Source: Crocodylus rhombifer
Taxonomy: Eukaryota > Chordata > Crocodylia > Crocodylidae
DNA length: 64,000 nucleotides
NCBI GenBank assembly: GCA_038503035.1
Contig: JAVSML010001012.1
Coordinates: 62,001 to 126,000 of the forward strand
Reading direction: 5' to 3'
A program made the position numbers and the translations under genes. A model generated the notes under the pieces. That model did no database searches, was not told the DNA's origin, and saw nothing but the letters and a program-made list of their open reading frames with translations. This document shows positions 48,971 through 60,585 of this stretch, piece by piece; position 1 is the first letter of the stretch, and every line of letters starts with the position of its first letter.

Positions 48971-51540
48971 ATAAAATCCCATTACTATAAGCTAAATCTT
49001 GGGCAATGAAGCAAGGTTCTCAGGTGTAGCCCTACCTACTTTCTGATACATGACTGGTGGAATCTGTTTGTAAAGCTGGGAGGATCATCTCAATGCAACT
49101 GGAATCCTCTGGCAGTGAGTGCAGAGACTCCTATATGAGCAGCTTGTATTACATAAAAGGGAAAGGAAGCATGGCTAAAGCAGAGGAAGGAAGCTGCAGG
49201 AAACCTTGGTCACACAAATCTCAAATTCTGTTTTTTGCATCTTTTATTCAAGTAGCTGTTAATGGAGTCTAGCCCTGCACAATGCAACCTGTCTGTGGCT
49301 GGAGGCTGTCTGCCAGTGCTTTTGCTAGCTAAGCCCATGGTGAATTGCCCCAGTGTTATTGTCTTCCACCTGCTCATCCTCCAGTCCTCTCTTCCTGAAA
49401 TCACAAATAAAAGTGATACTTAATCACGCAGTTAAAGACCAGGCCATATCACCTAAAAGGTTTCAGGCTACTGTTATAATCAAATGTATATATATATGCA
49501 AGTATCATATATTAGTTTATAAGCTTTAGGACTGGATGTAGGACAGGTTTTAAATTGTGTGACTAATTATGAAATAAGTTATAAGACAGAAGATACAGCT
49601 TGGACTAACTTTCCTGTACTTAAATTCTGAAGGATATTTTGAATGATCATTGACTGAATTCCCTTAATATAAGATAATAGCATGCTTCCAAAATGTTAAT
49701 AAAGTTTCTTCACTAAAATCAATTAAGAATACTGTCTATAAATCAATGGCATGAAAGAACACCTATCTTGTCCTTCCTGCTGATTAAATCTATTTAAAAA
49801 ATATTGCTTCACATTTTCATTGATGCAACATCATTTGAAAACCTGCCATTATTAATCAATGACTTGACTAAGAAAATCTGAAGTTTTGTGCTTTAATATC
49901 ATTCCAAACCATCCTGCTCACTGATGAGAGGGTATTTGATATTTTGAATCGTGTAAAACGGAGAAGACTCCTATTTGGTGTAGCATATTGAGAAAATGAA
50001 TTATCTTGAATCAGTTAATGTCAAAATATTAATAGTAGCAACAAAAGTAATTTATTTTTAATTTCCCATCTTGATGTTTGAAGAGGAACTTTCCATTTTA
50101 ATTACTTCAAAACTATTTCTATGCAGTTTGGTTAGCTACTGTAAAATATCTTTTAGGGTGCAATATTTATGGATTAATTGATTTTTCAAAAACACTTATT
50201 CAGACATCAAATTATGAATTAATGAGAAAATACTATCCCAATTAAGCATTATCTAAAGCAGAAGGGGTCTCAATAGTCCACCTCCATGAAACAGAGGGTA
50301 TTTTAGCAGCAGATTGACAATGGTTGGAACAGTATGTAAGAAAATCCATTCAATCTTTTATTAGTATACGATCACATCTAAAAATAACCCAGATGGCTTT
50401 TTTTGTGCTGGGATAGCTCAACAAAATTAATTTTAAGGAGTGGAAATTTGGCAGTACGTTATCCTCAGTGAAGGGTGTGCTATGCCAGGTTTGGAAAAGA
50501 ACTGGCTAAGAAATCAAGCTATTATAAGTAAGTTAAACTAACATGCTTTTCAGGAATAATATTTTGCCTTTATCATTTTTGTGCACATAATTTTTGTGCA
50601 GGTATCCAGTGCAGGTGCCTGAGTATTTGCTAATCTGTGAGGTACTTGGAATAATGGTGTTTGTTTGTGCTGACATGTAAGGCTGATCTTGAGAATGCCC
50701 TCAGGCAGCCTGAGCCATATTGATGGCCCATCCCCATCTAACTCATACCTTAAAACCTCTACCCAAGCCACCCACATTATGCTGCTTATTTCTAGAGCAC
50801 AGCACTAGGATATATCCCATGACCCCTCGCAGAGCCTTTCTAGGTGTTGGTCTGTGGCCTACTTGTCTCTACTTAAGGGAAACAAAAAGAAGAAAGGGGC
50901 GGGGTACGAAAGTGCTGGAAGGTAAGGCTGGGCAACAGTGGATTTGCTGTTGGTGAGTATATAATTGGGTATATTCAAAATATATTTCAGGGAAGGTAAG
51001 GAAGTAGGTGAGGTGGGGGGGTTGTCTCAAAGCTCGGAAGATTCACCAGAGCTTTTAGGATTAGGTTATCATTAAACTGACTTCAGGGGTTATTCTTAGG
51101 GGTTTATAATGTAGATATGTGAATGGCCATAGGGTTAAGAATGACCCTGAGGTCAACGCTAACTGTCATCATAGACAAATCCATGGAGTCTATCAGGAAA
51201 GCAAAATAAAAATGCTTTTATTAAGATAAAAATTCAGTTATAACACTAAGATCTGGGGAAAAAAGGCAACAGCAAAACTGAAACCCTACTTTAAGATCTG
51301 GGCAAGTCAACACACTACCCACACTACCGCTTTGCCGGCTACAGAGAGACAATACATTCGGACAATAAAATACAAGATAGGAACATTACATCATTGAAGC
51401 AATTATCAGGTGAACGGACCAAGAAGCTGGGTTTTCATGCTTACCAGTTTTTGTGGGTTCATTGGCCATGTAGGTGATCATCTGAACATTCATCTAAATG
51501 TCACAAGTCTGGATGTCTGCACTTTAAAACAAACAGCCTT
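48971..51540. other. Intergenic, no gene recognised
   Basis: AT-rich, with a short (TA)n near 49,480-49,498. Only chance-like open frames. Confidence 0.4.
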
Positions 51541-52154
51541 GCATTTAAATTAACATGTTAATAAACACGTTATTAGAATATGATACCTCAAGGTAAGATG
51601 TGCCTTCTCTTACAAGGCGTCATCATGTAGCCATGTCCCAGGCTAGTTTTTCCCAATTTATGGTGACAATGCCACACTTCTTAATGTTTGCCTTGAGGCT
51701 GTCTTTGAAGCATTTCCTTTGGCCCTCACATGTCCTTTGTCCTTGGCTGAGTTGGGAGTATAGTAGTTGTTTTATTATACATACATCAGACATACACATA
51801 CAATGCCCTGTCCACTGCAACTTAAGTTGAATAATCAACACATCCATAGTGGTGGTGTTAGTGTTAGTGAGGACACTGGTATTTGTGCAATGATCTTCCC
51901 ATTTTATGCCAAGGATCTTCCAGAGGTAGTGCTGGTGACCAGGCTTTTCAGGGGGTCTTTGTAAGCTTCACAGTTGTAGAGGAGAGCTAGGAATACCACA
52001 GCTTTAGTATAGTAGGAGCTTTCTTTGAGTCCTAACGTCATGATCATTGAACACATGATGATTCAGTCTACTGAAGGCAGAGCTGGCACATTGGATCCTA
52101 TACTGGCTCTCCTCATCGATGTTGGCCTTCTTTGAGATATGGAAAAGCCCTCAG

Positions 52155-53726
52155 TTTTTCTTTTCTTTTTTTTAAAATGTATTCCCTCCCCTTCCCCAAC
52201 CATTTCTGATTTAGTTTCTTCCTCTCTATTCCCTACAGATAAGTATAAGTGAGCTAAAACATAGGATAAGCTTCAGCATTTTATTTTGGTAGCAAGTTGT
52301 ATTTGTTTTGTTTTTTTCTCCTTCTTTATATTGTATAATTATTATATTTATATTGAATTTTACTGTTCTATACGACTGTTTTACTGATACTATATGATTT
52401 AGGCCGACATACGTAAGTTATGCATAAGTCATGTCAAGTTTCCATTTTGTTTGTCAAGTCTACATCCTGTCCTGGTTGTGCAACCCATGACTCACACCTA
52501 TCCCTCCTATGTAACTTGGTTCCTGAATGAATGGGGATGAATGAGGGTGCTTGAGAGACAATGGCAGTAGGTCTAAATATAGCTCCCTCTGAATGACCGA
52601 ACCATCAACACCAAAACCTGGACCAATGGCCCAGCCATTGGAACCACACTCAGTATTCAAGAAACAAAAGATGAGGCAACCCACCATTGTGCCAGGCTGC
52701 ACATGCTCAGTAAGAACACCTGGCCCTCTGGAACAGGACTGACCTTGCCTGGACAGGCCCTCCCCATAGGAGATCAGAGGTAGTCTGCCCCATAAAATGG
52801 GTAGTGAAGACTGACTCCTTGGGACGCCCTCTCCATCTGGACCAGCACCATGCCACACCACCTATCCAGCCAGAGGCCCTGCCAGCGACCCCCCCCTCTG
52901 GACAACACCTACTGGACAAGGACCCTTTTCCAGCCTGGATAAGTAGCTATCACCCCCACGCCCTCTTCAACCGAGGACTTGGACTCTGCTTCTCTTCCCT
53001 ACCTGGACTCCAGCCCTTCCACTGAGTCTCTTTCTCCTGCTGCCATTGTGAGTGCTTGTGTGTGTGTATGTGTGTGAACCAATAACTTCATGAGGCTGTG
53101 TAGTGTGTTGTCTGTTTAATAAAACTGTTATTTGGACCCCGAAGTTGGGTTTTGCTTTACTATGGTTTGGCTCTGCTCCAATCTCTGCTCCTCACCCCTC
53201 TAACTTCTGTCTCATTTCTCTCTCTCCTGCTTCTGGCTCACTGCCACCTCTAACACCTGTCCTGAGATCCTCTCTGTCTCCAAACCCCCTGTTTCTTTGC
53301 CACTATCTTATCCCCACTGCCTTTTCCTTTTTCTCTGAGCAACCAGGTTTCTGTCTCAGTTTCCTTCCTAGCTTTCTCCTCCTCCCCACCACTTATCTGC
53401 CCCGCCCCAATATCTCAGCTGTCTGTCTCAGTTTCCAGCCCCAGTCTACCTTAAGTAACCCCAAGGCTCAGTTCCTCAGCCAGCTTCTCTGTAGTCCACT
53501 GGTCCTGATCTTGGTGTTGACAACTTTCACTCCCTACACTTTAACTCTCTTTCTCTCTCACCTTAACCTTCCCCCAAGTATCCCAGGTACCCCAACCACA
53601 CACATACACACTGTACCATCCAAGTTAGGAACTTACCTGTGTGTATGTGTAGGTGGGTTGTATGTGTGTGAACTGGTGTGTGTGTGTGTGTGTGTGTGTA
53701 TACATATATATATATACATACATCTA

Positions 53727-53759
<33 letters not shown>

Positions 53760-53980
53760 GTCATTGTGTGCATGATATACGAATTAGTGATCTGTGTCTA
53801 ACTTTGTACTGTATGTGCTGGAATTGATGATAGGTATGTATGTGCCTAGGCTGGTTTGGATGTGTAGTTAGTAGTGTGCGTGTATGCACCTAATTGATTT
53901 GTGCGTTTGTATATGTGCAATTGTGTCACACCTTCCTGTCTAACAGCGTAATATTGACATCCTGAGAGTTGGCCTGACCC
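52155..53980. mobile_element. Insertion inside the LINE, with an LTR-like segment
   Basis: This block separates two consecutive parts of the LINE reading frame, so it entered later; borders are approximate. About 52,433-53,150 looks like a retroviral-type LTR: it starts TGTCAAGTTTCC, has a TATA-like CTAAATATAG near 52,573, and TTTAATAAAACTGTTATTTG near 53,116 as a polyadenylation signal. No gag, pol or env coding sequence is seen, so it would be a solo LTR or other remnant. A pyrimidine-rich stretch (53,170-53,640) and a (TG)n(TA)n tract follow. Confidence 0.4.
53640..53770. repeat. (TG)n / (TA)n microsatellite
   Basis: Alternating TG, then TA and TATG dinucleotides. The open frame across it is an artefact. 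Confidence 0.9.
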
Positions 53981-54229
53981 CTCAGGGCAACAATAGCTGC
54001 TGAGGTATGCAAAGTGTTCAATGTTCTCCAACTCCTGTCCATCAATGAGGATTTTTGCTAGGGGTGTTGACTGGCCAGGAGCAGGCTGGTGAAGCACCTT
54101 TGTTATTCTGATGTTAAGGGTCAGCCCCAGGCACTTGAGGTACGCTTGAGAGAAGCAGTTAAGGGCCATTTGTAGATCCTCCTTCATATGTGCAACAACA
54201 GCACAATCATCATCCTACTGAAATTCTAC

Positions 54230-55660
54230 TAACAATCATCGTTTAGTGAGATAAATCATATCCATTAAGGTTGTGTTGAAACATCAAAAGCAACCCAAAT
54301 CAGTCTGAAGACAGTACAACATCAAATGCCTTCCAACCCCTAGTCACAGTGAAGTCCTTCAAACATATTTTAGTAAGAAACTTGCGAATTTTAGGATTGA
54401 AAATGATAATACTTGTGTTGAAGAAGATTAGCAGTCTCTAAAAGAGACCATCCATGAGGCTTGCATGAAATCAGTTGGCTTTATCACCTAACGCCATCAG
54501 GACTAGTTTGATGAAAATAATGCTGAGATCAAGGCCTTTCTCAATCAGAAGAGAAAAGCTTTCTGTGACCTGCAAAACCATCCGACATCTGGTCAGAAGG
54601 AGGGAACTTTTTGATAGCTTAAAGTTGAGGAAGATTTGAGAAATCAAGAATAAATGGTGGGAAGAGATGGCGAAAGAAATCCAACAATTTGTTGATAATC
54701 ATGACATGCAGGGCTTCTTCAGTGCAATCAAGGCTGTGTTTGGACTAAGCTCTTGAGAACTCATCCCACTTAGATCTGAAGATGGAAAGAGCACAACCAA
54801 AATTTCCTGAACCAAGAATTGATGGTGAATGACGAAAGCAAAGAATCCATTCTGCAGCATCCAGTAAGGGAAGCACTTACCAGTACACCAACCTCTGAAG
54901 AAGTCCATCAGGCCATAAGACAGATGAAGAACAACAAAGCATCTGGCCCTATGGCATACCAGCTGAGGCCTTTAAAGCTGGTGGGGAAACGATGACCAAC
55001 AAGCTCCACATACTGTTTCTTAAAATCTGGAACACAGAGGAAATTCCTGGTGACCTAAAAAATGCTGATATTGTCATCATCTTTAAAAAGGGAGATATGT
55101 CTGACTGTGGAAAGTATTGAGTTATCACCCTGCTCTCCATTGCTTGAATTCTGCTGAATTCCCTCTTGCTGAGGAAATCTTTCCTGAGTTTCAGTGTGGC
55201 TATAGATCATCAAGAGGCACCATGGACATGATTTTTGCAGCCCGGTAGATCCAGGAAAAATGCCAAGAACAACACCAGGAACTGTATATGACCTTTATTG
55301 ATTTTGACCAAAGCCTTCAACTCTGTTAACTGTGAGGTTCTACGGAAGTTCTTATTGAAGTTTGGTTGCCCAGATAAATTTACCATCCTATGACTCCTTC
55401 ATGACCATATGGCTGCCTCCAGCCTATGCAGTGGCTTCACTACAGAGCCCTTTGCCATTTGAACTGGTATCAAACAGGGCTGCGTGATCATACCAATTTT
55501 GTTTTCCATCTGTCTTGTAGTCATCAAGATACTCATCCGTGACTGTGTGCCACATGGCATTGGCACTGAGTACAGTCTGGATGGAACCTTTTCAATCTCT
55601 CCTGCCTCTGCGCCAAAACCAAAGTTACTTTGGTCTCAAGAAAACACCATACACTGTAGT
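54230..55660 (+). mobile_element. LINE, 5' half of the reverse transcriptase (plus strand), inverted
   Basis: Plus-strand reading across frames: EEVHQAIRQMKNNKASGP near 54,900, then GIPAEAFKAGGETMTNKLH, NADIVIIFKKGDMSDCGKY, the QIQEKCQEQHQELYMTFIDF box near 55,250, TGIKQGCVI near 55,470 and GTEYSLDGTFS near 55,570. It stops just before the catalytic YADD region, which is where the minus-strand half begins. Many stops; inactive. Confidence 0.75.
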
Positions 55661-56059
55661 GGAAACATACTGGGAGATGGTGTGGGACAAGGAGACAGAG
55701 ATTGTTAGATAAACAGATTGTAATAATTGCATGATGGCTTTAACTCTCTAACAGATAAAGGAAAGAAAGTGTTTCCATTTAGAAAATAAAATAAGTGCCT
55801 GATCTAACATATAATAAGGGCATTGTGGGAGGTCTAAGTCTTAACTGCCTTCCCATGGTAGTATGAGGTTAAGTCCAAATGGTGTCTGTTTCAGCATGTC
55901 TCGACATATGTTTATGATTGGTGCCTAGCCATCAAAAACATTTTTCTTCCCAAAGGGACACTGTTATATGTCTGTTTTATTCTTTAAATACTCTCCTATT
56001 GTTTGTAAAACCTTAATAGTTGGGGATGGTTCCGCTTTGAGCAGGGGGTTGGACTAGAT

Positions 56060-56388
56060 CAGCATTTCTCAACCTGGGGGTTGCAACCCAAAAGTGGGTC
56101 ACAAGAATATATGAAAGGTTTGTGAACGAACTTTAAGAAATGCATCAACAAACTTAAAAATGGATTCTCCTTTAAAGGAGAAAAATGTAGGAAACTGTGG
56201 GGTTTCCCTTGCAGGCTGGCAGAGCCCCAGCCTGCAAGGGGCTGCTTGGGGCCCCCTCTCTATCCCAGACACCCATCCCCTACCCCACACACTGGGGTCA
56301 GCAGGTCAGGAGCGAGGGGTATTGGATTAGGACTGGCCATCGAAGTTTACAGAGAGGTCCTGGTACAAAGAAATGTTGAAAACCACTG
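56060..56388. mobile_element. hAT-type element, 329 bp, with 7/8 target duplication
   Basis: Termini CAGCATTTCTCAACCTGGGG and GTTGAAAACCACTG. Flanks GACTAGAT (56,052-56,059) and CACTAGAT (56,389-56,396). The interior is the reverse-oriented relative of the element at 56,946-57,353 (shared GGATTCTCCTTTAAAGGAG-type segment). Confidence 0.85.
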
Positions 56389-56945
56389 CACTAGATGCCC
56401 TCCTAAGGTCCCTTTCCATCCTCATTCTCTATGATTCTGTTATTCTAATAGCACCTTATAAACAAATACATTTTTTTTTCGATTTGACAGCTGCTGTTTT
56501 TCCCACCAGTTTCTCACAGGCCAGAATGCCTGTCACAGTCCTGGTTTTCATGCCTGCATTGTAAGTTATTAATTGTAATTATTGTCATTATCCAACGGGA
56601 GCCTCCACAGGATGTGTCAGCAAGGCGTGTGCTTTGACTCACTTCCCCTGCCGGCTATCCCCTCAGCAGCACCTTCCCCTTTGTAAACAGTCATTTTATT
56701 GTGTGTGTCGAGGCGATGGGGCCTGCACGCGTGCCTTCAGTGTTTAACATCTAATGTGACTTGTGGCAATAAACAGTTGTGTTGTGGCCAAAAAAAAATC
56801 TCGTTTTCTTGCTTTCTTTGTGGTTTCCTGGGGACACGGGCATGCTACTGGCATGCGAGCCACAGAAGGGCATCACTAGAGCAGCAAGATCATGCAGGAA
56901 GGGTGGAAGAGGGACGGAGTGGTCTATTTGTTCCCCTGTTTAAAG
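56389..56945. other. Intergenic, between two inverted hAT elements
   Basis: No gene recognised. Confidence 0.4.
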
Positions 56946-57353
56946 CAGTGGCTCTCAACCTTTTTTGGACCAGAACCCATTTGTAAAAATCAACAGCTAG
57001 TCCTGACCCAGTGCCCCCAGTATATGGGGCAAAGGGTAGGTGTAAGGAGCACGGGAGCCCCAAGCAGCCCCTTGCAAGCTGAAGCTCTGCCAGCTTGCCA
57101 GAGGAAACCTATGGTTTCCCACTTTTTCTCCTTTGAAAGAGAATCCATTTTTAAAGGTTGCTTTAAAAGCAACCCCCAAGCAGGTGACCTCTTTCACATA
57201 TTCTTGCCACCCACTTTTGGGTCATGAGTAGGGTTGCCAACTCCTGGATTGCTTTCAATAGTCATGGGTGGTGGTGGGGGTGGTGTCGATGCTGATTCTG
57301 GTACACTCTGGGCCAATCCGGGCCAATCAGGACCCCCGGGTTGAAAACCACTG
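56946..57353. mobile_element. hAT-type element carrying a nested fragment
   Basis: Termini CAGTGGCTCTCAACC and GGGTTGAAAACCACTG. Flanks GTTTAAAG and GTTTAGTG agree at 6 of 8. From 57,229 (TAGGGTTGCCAACTCCTGG) it holds a piece of the family seen complete at 62,967-63,150. Confidence 0.8.
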
Positions 57354-57439
57354 GTTTAGTGTCAATGGAAAATGTCTTGTCAGGATCCTTCCCAGTGCAG
57401 CAGACTGAGGGACAACTGGCTATACTGAGCATCTCCTGC

Positions 57440-58121
57440 AGTAGTGCAGGGCTGCCCCGGGGGCTGCGGGGAACCAGGGAGAAAACCCAGGCGCCCTCGG
57501 CCCCCAGCCGCAGCAGCCCCCCACGTGTTACAGCCCGGATCTGTTTACTGCCTTCCCCTCTGGCAGAGTGGGCGGGGCAAAGCCCCCCGCAGGCAGCCAA
57601 TCCCGCAGGGCCCGGATGCCGCGCGCGCTAACTTCATCTCGCTGCTGTCTTCGGATTGGGCGGACGCCGGCGTGATTGACAGACCGCGGAGAGGCCGGAT
57701 TGGCCGGCCCAGGGGCCGCTTTGGTTCCAGGCTCCCCCCACATTCGGAGCGCGGCGGCACGTGGGCCCGAGGGGGGGGCGGCCCGGCCCCTCCCCCACCC
57801 GGGAGCAGCGTGTCCCATTGTCACACAGCATTCCAAGTCCGAACGCCCCGCGGCTGAGCGCCGGCTCTTCTCATTGGTGCCGCGAGCGCAGATGGAGCGG
57901 CGCGGCAGCCAATAGGCGGCTGGTCTCTAAGGGGCCAGCGTGGTCCCGCCTTTCGCAGCGCTTGCAGTAACAATATGGCAGCGGCGGCTGCTATTGGCGG
58001 CGGCGCGTTCTAAGCAGCAGCCTCGGCGGTGGTTGCGGCTGCACCGCTGGAAGCGCTCCATCCTCTGCGCGCCCCGCTCTGCGGCGGCTCCGGCCTCCAT
58101 CGCCTCCTCTGGGGCCGGCCA
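57440..58121 (+). promoter_or_regulatory. TIAM1: CpG-island promoter and putative non-coding first exon, probably TIAM1
   Basis: Very CpG-rich, with CCAAT/ATTGG boxes at about 57,598, 57,653, 57,697, 57,871, 57,908 and 57,991. A YY1-like motif CAATATGGCAGCGGC at about 57,972 is oriented for plus-strand transcription and usually lies just after a start site. GGCCGGCCAG|GTAGGG at 58,121/58,122 is a good donor, so an untranslated exon 1 could run from roughly 57,950 to 58,121. A short upstream frame starts at the ATG in the YY1 motif and stops after 12 residues. The gene name is inferred only from known order (TIAM1 lies beyond SOD1, head to head); it could be a lncRNA or another gene. Confidence 0.5.
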
Positions 58122-58139
58122 GGTAGGGCGGGATGCGTG

Positions 58140-58330
58140 TGCGTATGAATGAATGAATGAATGAATGATGAATGAGCCGCGGATGTGTGTGTATGCATGT
58201 ATGTGTGTGTACGTTTGAATGAATGAATGAAGGAGCTGTGGGTATGTGTATGTGTATGCCTGTGTACGTTTGTATGCGTGTGTATCTGCATGTGTGTGTG
58301 AATGTGTGTACGTGTGTGTGTGTGTCTGTC
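58140..58330. repeat. (GAAT)n and (TGTA/TG)n microsatellites
   Basis: Tetranucleotide GAAT/GAATGA units at 58,145-58,172 and 58,215-58,230, mixed with TGTG/TGTA runs. Open frames here are artefacts. Confidence 0.9.
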
Positions 58331-59202
58331 TGTTCCGCAACAAACATTATGCCTTGTAGCTCCTGCTGCTGCTATGGCTGGTTATGGAGGGGGACGGGGC
58401 TGGGGGCCACCAGGGTAGTGGGGGGTCTCTGCCTCCTGCTCCTCCACCAGCCTCAGGGCTCAGGCTTCTCTGGGACAATGGGCTGGGGGGTGGCAAGCAG
58501 TAGTGCCTTGCCTGGGCACAGATGCAGCACAGGGACCAGTGCAGGCGGGAGGGTGATTGCAGACCAGGGTGAGGCCGTGGCTCTGGATGGGGAGGGGGGC
58601 CCTGGAGGATGCTCCCTGGGACCTGCTTTTGTTTGCATGCTGCCTCTGTGGGCTGCCCTCGCCTCCCTTCAAGCGCCAGCTGGGCCGGCTAGAGAGGGCT
58701 GAGTGTTCGGCAGGTCCCCTGAGAGGAGGGGGAGGCGTCTCCTTCGCCCCCTACCGCTGTACCCACCGCTCGCCCTGTTGCTCAGGGGCTGCCTCCAGAA
58801 TCCCCCTCTGGCCAGGTCCCTCACATTGCCTCGCCTCCACAACCTCCCCCTTCTCTTCTCCCCCCACCCCTTTCTCCTTCCCTGCTGTGACGTGGCTTAA
58901 ACAAATGCCTTTCAAAGCATTTAATATTTAAAAGCACCTCTTCTTTGAACCTCCCTAAGCATTTTTGGGTCCTGGTCCCAGGACAAGGCCAAAGCCTTGG
59001 AGTCTTCCAAGTGACTCCTGAGGGTTTGCTAGATCTCTTGGGGAGTGGGGGCCCTGCCACAGAGATGTGCAGTGTGTGCCTATGTCTTGGCTGGGTGCTG
59101 TTGACTTCAGTTACTCCAGTTTCAGGGAGGGCTCCTGGAAGCTACTTCAAGATCCTCACAGGCACGATGGTCGGAGCAAGCGTGTTTCTGTGGGGGGGAG
59201 TT

Positions 59203-59385
59203 GTCCTCCAATAAGAGCGAGCGCAGTGGGTCAGGGCAGGACCACAGCTCACTGGAGAATGTGGTGGGGGGAGATTATTTTTCCTCCTCTCGCCCACGTG
59301 TCCCCCTGCTTTCGTGGGCCAAAGGAGAACTTCACATGCACATGTTCCTCTGTACACGTGTGGGTTACTTCATGCAGTCCTCGTG
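59203..59385 (+). repeat. Duplicated segment, copy A
   Basis: Diverged direct repeat of 60,399-60,585. Shared phrases include CTGGAGAATGTGG versus TTGGAGAATGTGG, CCCCCTGCTTTCGTGGGC and CTTCACATGCACATGTTCCT, in the same order and strand. Confidence 0.8.
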
Positions 59386-59509
59386 CAGGTTGGTGACCTC
59401 TGAGAGCTGCACACAATCTCAGGCTGAACTGGGGCTCTTGGGAATACAGCCATCTACGCGGATCGCACGAGCAGGTCCGTAATTCCCCGTGAGCGACTGG
59501 ACTGCTGTG

Positions 59510-59567
59510 TTGTGCTTGAGACTAGAAAAGCGTTCATTCCTGAATGCTTTTCTAGTCTCAAGCACAA
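59510..59567. repeat. 58-nt near-perfect hairpin
   Basis: Two 22-nt arms (59,510-59,531 and 59,546-59,567) are exact reverse complements (core GCTTGAGACTAGAAAAGC). The 14-nt middle can pair further (TTC with GAA) after one wobble pair, leaving a 6-nt loop ATTCCT. No family recognised. Confidence 0.9.
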
Positions 59568-60118
59568 GTTTGAGAGAGGAGTGAGTTGCCTTTTTTTTGT
59601 TTTATCCAGGGGACTTATTTTTCCCCCTTAAGAGCAGCTCTGACTAAACAGTATGGTTCACTTTCACCAGCCAAATTGCAAAAGTATTTCTGATTTCTAC
59701 AGTTCCTCATGCAGAAAACTTTTATCACAATAAAGCAGGAGAGAGCTCCATTCTGCAGTTATTTTATTTTTGTTTTATTTTATTTTTTTTGTGCCTAATC
59801 CATGATTAGGGAACCTTTCTCCCCCCTTCTTGTATTATTGAAAAGCTTCTGTCAATTTTGATGACACTCCAGCACTGCAGTATGCATAATTGAACAAGGG
59901 CAAAGGAGTCTTCTTTTTACCGTAGCTGAAAAGCCCTCATCTAGCAAGGAAAAGCATCTTACATGGCCCCCTGGTTAAATTGCTGCCCGAGTTCCTGTTT
60001 AGAGAACTTTGTCCTTGATGGTGAGCCTGTAAAACCCAAGTCTGCCCTTCCTGGGATGGAACCAGAGGTCATTCCATTAAGATGTTCTCTAGCATAATGT
60101 GTATGACAGCTAGGCTCA

Positions 60119-60330
60119 CTGGGAGGCACTGTGGTCTAATGGACAGAGCAGTGAACTGAAAGTTAGGAGGTCTGGGTTGTGTTTTCTGCTCTGTTATGGG
60201 CCTCGTGCTTTGCTTGAACAGGTCTGCAGATCCCCGTCACAGCCTTTGTTTGGTTTTGTCTGTATGGACCACCCGTACTCCATTGCAGGGAATCTCTCTC
60301 GCTATTTAGATCAGTGTAGTAGGAGTCCAC
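60119..60330 (+). mobile_element. MIR SINE
   Basis: GGCACTGTGGTCTAATGGAC and AGAGCAGTGAACTGAAAGTT, then AGGAGGTCTGGGTTGTG match the tRNA-derived 5' part of MIR. It is not a tRNA gene: it lacks a foldable cloverleaf and runs into MIR core sequence. Confidence 0.85.
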
Positions 60331-60398
60331 TCTCAATAGGACTTCTAAAAGCTACTAAATAAGCATGAGCATGATGACCAGAATGATCTTCTGGAGGG

Positions 60399-60585
60399 AA
60401 GTTATCCTCTGATAAGAACAAATACAGCATGTTGGGGAAGACCAGATCTCATTGGAGAATGTGGCTGGAGTCACTTTTCCTCCTGTCCCCAACAATTCCC
60501 CCTGCTTTTGTGGGCAGAAGAAGTGTTTCACATGCACTTGTTCCTCTACTGTTGTGAGATTACACACGTGTGGGTTGCTTGGTTT
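60399..60585 (+). repeat. Duplicated segment, copy B
   Basis: Second copy of the segment at 59,203-59,385, about 1.2 kb downstream in the same orientation, with roughly the same length. Confidence 0.8.

Larger units (their letters stand above)
51560..54225 (-). mobile_element. LINE, 3' half of ORF2 (minus strand), split by an insertion
   Basis: Minus-strand reading, 5' to 3': DDDCAVVAHMKEDLQ at about 54,215-54,165 (degenerate remnant of the YADD catalytic box), VLHQPAPGQSTPLAKILIDG, then a break. It resumes near 52,145 with KANIDEESQYRIQCASSAF, WKILGIKW near 51,900 and LKLQWTGHCMCMSDVCI near 51,830, then LSQGQRTCEGQRKCFKD. The order follows the C-terminal half of one LINE family. Stops and frameshifts show it is inactive. 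It pairs with the plus-strand 5' half at 54,230-55,660. Confidence 0.75.

Noticed and set aside
53103..53801. 232-residue plus-strand frame
   Set aside because: Low-complexity Pro/Ser/Leu from a pyrimidine-rich tract, ending in a dinucleotide microsatellite.
57927..58347. Frames rich in His-Thr and Met-Cys-Val repeats
   Set aside because: Translations of (TG)n and (GAAT)n microsatellites.
60119..60200. tRNA-like sequence
   Set aside because: Belongs to a MIR SINE; it runs on into MIR core sequence and lacks a functional cloverleaf.
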